Assembly (NCBI RefSeq): GCF_023701745.1
Contig: NZ_JAJOZB010000001.1
Location: forward strand, 6,495,001 to 6,559,000
DNA from: Streptomyces sp. RKAG293
GTDB taxonomy: Bacteria; Actinomycetota; Actinomycetes; Streptomycetales; Streptomycetaceae
Direction: 5' to 3'
Length of the DNA: 64,000 bases
Position numbers and translations under genes: made by a program. The notes under the pieces were generated by a model, which saw only the letters and a program-made list of their open reading frames with translations, did not search any database and was not told the origin of the DNA. Numbering within the stretch: position 1 is the stretch's first letter; each line of letters opens with the position of its first letter. Shown here one piece after another: positions 59,348 to 64,000 of this stretch.

Positions 59348-60733
59348 GTGGCCGCCATCCAGAGCGGGCCGGACCAACTGGCCGCGTCGGCAGACGACTT
59401 CGGCGCGGGGGAGGGGATCCTGCGGCGGCAGTCGCTACGGGAGTCCGCGGCCCGCACCTACGCCCGTTCGCTGCCGGTCGTCCCGGTCAGAGCCCGCGGG
59501 ATGACGGTCGAGGGCGCCGACGGCCGCCGCTATCTGGACTGTCTGTCCGGCGCGGGCACGCTGGCGCTCGGGCACAACCACCCGGTCGTCCTGGAGGCGA
59601 TCCGCGCGGTCCTGGACTCCGGGGCCCCGCTGCACGTCCTCGATCTGGCCACCCCGGTGAAGGACGCCTTCACCACCGCCCTGTTCGAGACACTGCCACC
59701 GGAACTGGCCGCCCACGGACGGGTGCAGTTCTGCGGACCCGCCGGCACGGACGCGGTCGAGGCGGCCATCAAGCTCGTGCGCAACGCCACCGGTCACGCC
59801 AGCCTGCTGGCCTTCACCGGCGCGTACCACGGCATGACCGCGGCCGCGCTGGCCGCGACCGGGGACACCGCGGCGCGCGCCACGGTCGGTGAGGCCGACG
59901 CGCGGGTGACGCGGCTTCCGTACCCGTACGAGTACCGCTGCCCGTTCGGCACCGGCGGCGACCGCGGGGCGGAGCTGTCCGCCCGGTGGACCGCCAGCCT
60001 GCTGGACGACCCCAAGGGCGGCGTCCAGCCGCCCGCCGGGATGCTGCTCGAAGTGGTGCAGGGCGAGGGCGGGGTGATCCCCGCGCCCGAGGCGTGGCTG
60101 CGCCGGATGCGGGAGATCACCGCCCGGCGCGGCATCCCGCTGATCGTCGACGAGGTGCAGACGGGCGTCGGGCGCACCGGCACCTTCTGGGCCGTCGAGC
60201 AGAGCGGGATCGTGCCCGACGTGATGGTGCTCTCGAAGGCGATCGGCGGCAGCCTCCCGCTCGCCGTCATCGTCTACCGGGAGGAGCTGGACACCTGGCG
60301 GCCCGGTGCCCACGCGGGCACCTTCCGGGGCAACCAGCTCGCCATGGCGGCGGGCGCCGTCACCCTGAAGTACGTCCGCGAGCAGGGCCTGGACGTGCGG
60401 GCCGGCACCCTCGGCAGCCGGATGTCGGCCCGGCTGCGCGGACTGGCCGCGCACCACCCGTGCATCGGCGATGTGCGGGGCCGCGGCCTGATGATCGGCC
60501 TGGAACTCGTCGACACCGAGGCCGAACCCGACGCGTACGGGTCGCTGCCCGCCGCGCCCCGGCTCGCCGCCGCCGTGCAGCAGGAGGCGCTGCAGCGCGG
60601 TCTCATCATCGAACTCGGCGGCCGGCACAGCAGTGTCGTCCGGCTGCTCCCGCCCCTCACCATCACCGACGAGCAGGCCGAGGCGGTGCTCGACCGGCTC
60701 GCCGACTCGATCGCGGCGGCCGAGCGCGCATGA
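59348..60733 (+). CDS. Diaminobutyrate--2-oxoglutarate aminotransferase-type enzyme of a siderophore operon
   Basis: 461 residues. Class-III PLP aminotransferase: GAGTLALGHNHP, CGPAGTDAVEAAIKLVR, GAYHGMT, LIVDEVQTGVGRTG, and K297 in VLSKAIGGSLP as the PLP lysine. The closest type is diaminobutyrate aminotransferase (EctB/RhbA/DatA), which makes diaminobutyrate from aspartate semialdehyde. GTG 59348 has GGAGGAG seven bases before it; an ATG at 59318 is possible. It overlaps the next gene by four bases. Confidence 0.88.
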   Translation: MAAIQSGPDQLAASADDFGAGEGILRRQSLRESAARTYARSLPVVPVRARGMTVEGADGRRYLDCLSGAGTLALGHNHPVVLEAIRAVLDSGAPLHVLDLATPVKDAFTTALFETLPPELAAHGRVQFCGPAGTDAVEAAIKLVRNATGHASLLAFTGAYHGMTAAALAATGDTAARATVGEADARVTRLPYPYEYRCPFGTGGDRGAELSARWTASLLDDPKGGVQPPAGMLLEVVQGEGGVIPAPEAWLRRMREITARRGIPLIVDEVQTGVGRTGTFWAVEQSGIVPDVMVLSKAIGGSLPLAVIVYREELDTWRPGAHAGTFRGNQLAMAAGAVTLKYVREQGLDVRAGTLGSRMSARLRGLAAHHPCIGDVRGRGLMIGLELVDTEAEPDAYGSLPAAPRLAAAVQQEALQRGLIIELGGRHSSVVRLLPPLTITDEQAEAVLDRLADSIAAAERA

Positions 60734-62742
60734 CGAGCCCACTGGCGACGGCCGAGCACCCCCCGACCTCCGGGCCGACGGGCCCCACCGACACACGGAG
60801 CACCGGCATGAGCGTATGCCCCGGCACGAACGCCGACCCTGCCGCCGACAGCCCGCCGGCCCAGGCCGGCGCGGTCCAGGCCGGCGCGGTCCCGCAGGAC
60901 AGGCCGACCCTCCCGGGCGGGCCGGTTCGCCAGGCCGGCACGGCGGTCCAGGACAGTGCCGCCCTCGTACCGTCGCAGTCGCGGCGGGGGGCCCCGCCGT
61001 TGCTGGGCGAGCCCGATCCCCTCGAAGCGGCCGACGCCTACGCGGCGGCCGACGCGGCGTCGATCGAGAGCCTGCTGCGCTGCTGGGTGCGCGAGACCGC
61101 GCTGACCGAGCCGCGGGACGGCGTGCTGCGCGTACCGCTCCCCGCCAGCGGGACCGGGTTCGACGTCCGGGTCCGGCACTGGTCCGCGACCGGGCACCAC
61201 CGGTTCGGCACCGTACGGCTCGCCCTCGCCGACCAGGTGCCGCTGACCGCCGTCTGCCTGGCGGCGCTGCTGGCGCGCGAGGCCGGCACGGACCCGGCCG
61301 AGGGCGGCGACCTGACCGGCCGGGTCGCCGACTCGGCCCGCCGCACCGCCCTGTTCCTCACCGACCGGCGGGAGCGGCCCGCGGCGCCCGCCGCCACGGA
61401 TCCGTTCCTCGAAGCCGAGCAGTCGCTCATCCTGGGCCACCCGCTGCACCCCACGCCCAAGGGCAGGGAAGGGCTCTCCGAGGCGGAGGCGCACGCCTAC
61501 TCGCCGGAACTGCGCGGCTCCTTCCCGTTGCACTGGTTCGCCGTCGACCGCTCCCTGATCGCCACCGACTCCGCCTGGACCGAACGCGGCCGGGCCATTC
61601 CCGCGGAACAGCTCCTCAACGACCTCGCGGGCCCCGGTCTCGAACTCCCCGACGGCGCCGCCGCCCTGCCCCTGCACCCCTGGCAGGCCCGCGAGGTCCG
61701 GCACAGGCCCGAAGTGCGGGAGCTCTTCGCGACGGGACAGCTGCGTGACCTCGGGCCGCTCGGCGACCCCTGGCACCCCACCTCCTCCGTCCGGACGGTG
61801 TACCGGTCCGGCGCCCCCGCGATGCTGAAGCTCTCGCTGGCGCTGCGCATCACCAACTCCCGCCGCGAGAACCTCCGCAAGGAACTCCTGCGCGGCACCG
61901 AGGTCCACCGGCTGCTGCGCAGCGGACTCGCCGAGCAGTGGCGCGCCGCGCACCCCGGCTTCGACATCGTCCGCGACCCCGCATGGCTCGCGGTGAACGC
62001 GCCGGGCGGCGAGCCGCTCCAGGGCCTGGACGTGGTGCTGCGGCACAACCCGTTCGGCCCCGGCGACCAGACCCACTGCCTGGCGGGCCTCACCTCGCCG
62101 CGCCCCTGGCCGGGACAGGACGCGCCCGCCCTGCGCTCCCGCCTGGCGGAGCTCACCGGCCGTCTCGCGGCCCGAACCGGGCGCCCGGCCGCGGCCGTGG
62201 CCACCGAGTGGTTCCTGCGGTATCTGGACGCCGTCGTCCGTCCCGTCCTCTGGCTGGACGGGGAGGCGGGGATCGCCCTGGAGGCCCACCAGCAGAACAC
62301 CCTCGTCCTGCTGGACGCGGACGGCTGGCCGTCCGGCGGCCGCTACCGCGACAACCAGGGCTACTACTTCCGTGAGTCCCACCGGGCCGCCCTGGAGCGC
62401 AGGCTGCCCGGGATCGGCGCGGACAGCGACACCTTCGTCGCGGACGCCATCGCCGACGAACGCTTCGCCTACTACCTCGGCATCAACAACGTCCTCGGCC
62501 TGATCGGCGCGTTCGGCTCCCAGGGGCTGGCCGACGAGCGCCTGCTCCTCGCCGCCTTCCGCCGGTTCCTCGGCCTGGCGGCGGCCACCGGCCGCTCCCG
62601 CCTCCCGGAACAGCTGCTCGGGGCCGCGACACTGCGCTGCAAAGCCAATCTGCTGACCCGGCTGCACGGTATGGATGAACTCGTCGGCCCGGTCGACACC
62701 CAGTCCGTCTACGTGACGATCCGCAATCCGCTGGCCGCCTGA
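60730..62742 (+). CDS. IucA/IucC-family NRPS-independent siderophore synthetase (first copy)
   Basis: 670 residues. After a variable Ala/Pro-rich head (about 90 residues), the IucA/IucC core has LILGHPLHPTPKGREGL, FAVDRSL, LPLHPWQ, HPTSSVRTVY and KLSLALRITNSRREN, and the C-terminal FhuF-like part has EAHQQNTLVLLD and RDNQGYYFRES. Such enzymes condense citrate or another carboxylate with an amine or hydroxylamine using ATP. The ATG overlaps the aminotransferase stop. Confidence 0.93.
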   Translation: MTSPLATAEHPPTSGPTGPTDTRSTGMSVCPGTNADPAADSPPAQAGAVQAGAVPQDRPTLPGGPVRQAGTAVQDSAALVPSQSRRGAPPLLGEPDPLEAADAYAAADAASIESLLRCWVRETALTEPRDGVLRVPLPASGTGFDVRVRHWSATGHHRFGTVRLALADQVPLTAVCLAALLAREAGTDPAEGGDLTGRVADSARRTALFLTDRRERPAAPAATDPFLEAEQSLILGHPLHPTPKGREGLSEAEAHAYSPELRGSFPLHWFAVDRSLIATDSAWTERGRAIPAEQLLNDLAGPGLELPDGAAALPLHPWQAREVRHRPEVRELFATGQLRDLGPLGDPWHPTSSVRTVYRSGAPAMLKLSLALRITNSRRENLRKELLRGTEVHRLLRSGLAEQWRAAHPGFDIVRDPAWLAVNAPGGEPLQGLDVVLRHNPFGPGDQTHCLAGLTSPRPWPGQDAPALRSRLAELTGRLAARTGRPAAAVATEWFLRYLDAVVRPVLWLDGEAGIALEAHQQNTLVLLDADGWPSGGRYRDNQGYYFRESHRAALERRLPGIGADSDTFVADAIADERFAYYLGINNVLGLIGAFGSQGLADERLLLAAFRRFLGLAAATGRSRLPEQLLGAATLRCKANLLTRLHGMDELVGPVDTQSVYVTIRNPLAA

Positions 62743-62771
62743 GCGGTCCGACCGCAGGAGAGGAGGGAGCC

Positions 62772-63464
62772 GTGCTGCCGCCCGCCGACTCCAACACCGA
62801 GGACACCCTGGACCTGACACTGTCCGACGAGGTCCTCGCCCTCTTCAACGCGCCGGATCCGGCGCGGTCCGCCGGGGCCCAGGGCGCGGACGGCGGTCTG
62901 CTCGGCGGGGTCGCGGACTGGGGGCCGACGGCCACCCGGGCGGGCACTTTCCAGCTCGTTCCCGCGACCGTCGAGCGCGATCTGCCGATGATCTCCGGCT
63001 GGATGAACGATCCGGCCGTCGCCGAGTTCTGGGAGCTCTCCGGAGAACCGCGGATCACCGAGCGGCATCTGCGCGGCCAGCTCGACGGCGACGGCCGCAG
63101 CGTCCCCTGCCTCGGCGTCCTGGACGGCGCTCCCATGAGCTACTGGGAGATCTACCGGGCCGATCTCGACTCCGTGGCCCGCTACTACCCCTCCCGCCCC
63201 CATGACACCGGGCTGCATCTGCTGATCGGGGGCGTCGACGACCGGGCCCGCGGCCTGGGTGCCACCCTGCTGCGAGCCGTCGCCGACCTCGTGCTCGACC
63301 GCCGGCCGGCCTGCGCGCGCGTCATCGCGGAACCCGATCTGCGCAACACCCCCTCCGTCGCCGCTTTCCTCGCCGGGGGTTTCCGGTTCTCCGCCGAGGT
63401 GGAGCTGCCCGGCAAACGGGCGGCTCTGATGATCCGCGACCGTGCCGTGAGACACCTCCTCTGA
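62772..63464 (+). CDS. IucB/RhbD-like GNAT acetyltransferase for hydroxamate formation
   Basis: 230 residues. The C-terminal two-thirds form the Acetyltransf_8 fold (FQLVPATVERDLPMISGWMN, then YWEIYRADLDSVARYY and HDTGLHLLIGGVDDRARGLG; RVIAEPDLRNTPSVAAFLAGGF). Relatives acetylate N-hydroxy-lysine or N-hydroxy-diamines. The first 60 residues are acidic and unassigned. GTG with GAGGAGGGA six bases before it, 29 bases after the synthetase. Confidence 0.9.
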   Translation: MLPPADSNTEDTLDLTLSDEVLALFNAPDPARSAGAQGADGGLLGGVADWGPTATRAGTFQLVPATVERDLPMISGWMNDPAVAEFWELSGEPRITERHLRGQLDGDGRSVPCLGVLDGAPMSYWEIYRADLDSVARYYPSRPHDTGLHLLIGGVDDRARGLGATLLRAVADLVLDRRPACARVIAEPDLRNTPSVAAFLAGGFRFSAEVELPGKRAALMIRDRAVRHLL

Positions 63465-63565
63465 CCGCCTGGCCGCCTTTCCGCAGCCTGACCTTCCGGG
63501 CCCCTTCGAGACCTCCGCCGACCCCTGTCCGCCGCCGCACTGTCCCCCGCAGAGGAGCACCGACC

Positions 63566-64000
63566 TTGCCCATCCCGCCCCCGCTCCGAGGCACCGGCTG
63601 GCAGCTCGCCGCCCGCCGCATGCTGGCCAAGATGCTCGCCGAGTACGCGTACGAAGCCGTCATCACCCCGGAGCCGGACCCGGATGGCGAAGCCGACCTC
63701 GACGCCGGCTCCGGTTCCCCCTCTGGTTCCAGCTCCGGGACCGGTTCGGGGGCCGGCTGGTCGCCCTACCGGCTGGTGCTGCGCGACGACGTCGTCTATC
63801 GGTTCCGCGCCCGCCGCGGCGCCTACGGCAGCTGGTACGTGGACGCCGGCTCCATCACGCCCACCGGCGACCCGCTGCACTTCCTCGCCCAGGGACACGA
63901 CACCGTGCTGGACCTGCCGGGCGACACCACGGGACATCTGATCCGCGAACTCCTGGCGACCCTGGCGGCCGATGTCCGGCTCGACGCCTCCGCCGTCACC
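63566..64000 (+). CDS. Second IucA/IucC-family siderophore synthetase, N-terminal part (runs off the window)
   Basis: 145 residues seen, frame open to the last base. TTG 63566 has AGAGGAG eight bases upstream. The sequence GWQLAARRMLAKMLAEYAYE, YRLVLRDDVVYRFRARRGAYGSWYVD and TGHLIRELLATLAADVRLDA is the start of the RhbC/IucC fold. A Gly/Ser/Thr low-complexity insert (about 45-68) interrupts it. The rest lies outside the window. Confidence 0.85.
   Translation, partial: MPIPPPLRGTGWQLAARRMLAKMLAEYAYEAVITPEPDPDGEADLDAGSGSPSGSSSGTGSGAGWSPYRLVLRDDVVYRFRARRGAYGSWYVDAGSITPTGDPLHFLAQGHDTVLDLPGDTTGHLIRELLATLAADVRLDASAVT

Overview
The window is high-GC actinobacterial DNA, almost certainly from the core chromosome of a Streptomyces. 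The evidence is GC-rich third codon positions, many GTG/TTG starts, a streptomycete rRNA/5S sequence, and a gene order (osaC/osaAB - ftsK - pgsA - cinA - clgR - dps - nei/lhr - recA/recX - gluABCD - miaB - miaA - dapF - rsh - hflX) that matches, from memory, the conserved arm of S. coelicolor. No prophage, integrase or CRISPR array was seen.

Layout. 1-2.6 kb: 3' end of an rRNA operon (23S, 5S, strong terminator), a lysine-free remnant of a DegT-type aminotransferase, and tRNA-Thr(GGT). 2.6-11.9 kb: osmoadaptation locus, with osaC (anti-sigma/PP2C switch) divergent from osaA (giant multi-HAMP hybrid kinase) and osaB (DNA-binding-free response regulator). 12-20 kb: ftsK, a RodZ-like membrane HTH protein, rimO-pgsA-cinA (start/stop overlaps), clgR and a Dps ferritin. 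20-27 kb: a small membrane ORF, an SDR, and the nei-lhr DNA-repair pair. 27-32 kb: AraC regulator plus azlCD exporter, an alpha/alpha-toroid protein, and a translationally coupled ClC channel/K+ channel pair. 32-35.4 kb: DUF3046, an AI-2E permease, and recA (SOS box) with recX.

35.4-46.3 kb: an FAD monooxygenase, then a glutamate module: gluABCD importer, divergent gluR-gluK two-component system, a Ser/Thr receptor kinase whose extracellular domain resembles the GluB binding protein, and an orphan TAXI-type binding protein. 46.4-58 kb: housekeeping genes (miaB, miaA, dapF, rshA, hflX) with small proteins, a MITE-like inverted-repeat element whose right end supplies a stop codon, and an M1 peptidase. 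58-64 kb: a secreted serine-protease lipoprotein and the start of an NRPS-independent siderophore operon (diaminobutyrate-type aminotransferase, IucA/IucC synthetase, IucB-like acetyltransferase, second IucA/IucC synthetase running off the window).

Themes. Stress and osmotic control recur (OsaABC, ClgR, Dps, RshA, K+/Cl- channels). At least eight genes have a TANNNT- or GATACT-type -10 hexamer only 6-7 nt before the start codon, and most of these lack a usable ribosome binding site. This suggests leaderless transcripts. The least ordinary elements are the GluB-like receptor kinase beside the glutamate transporter, the ten-unit 276-bp HAMP array of osaA, the MITE-like element, and the edge-truncated siderophore operon.
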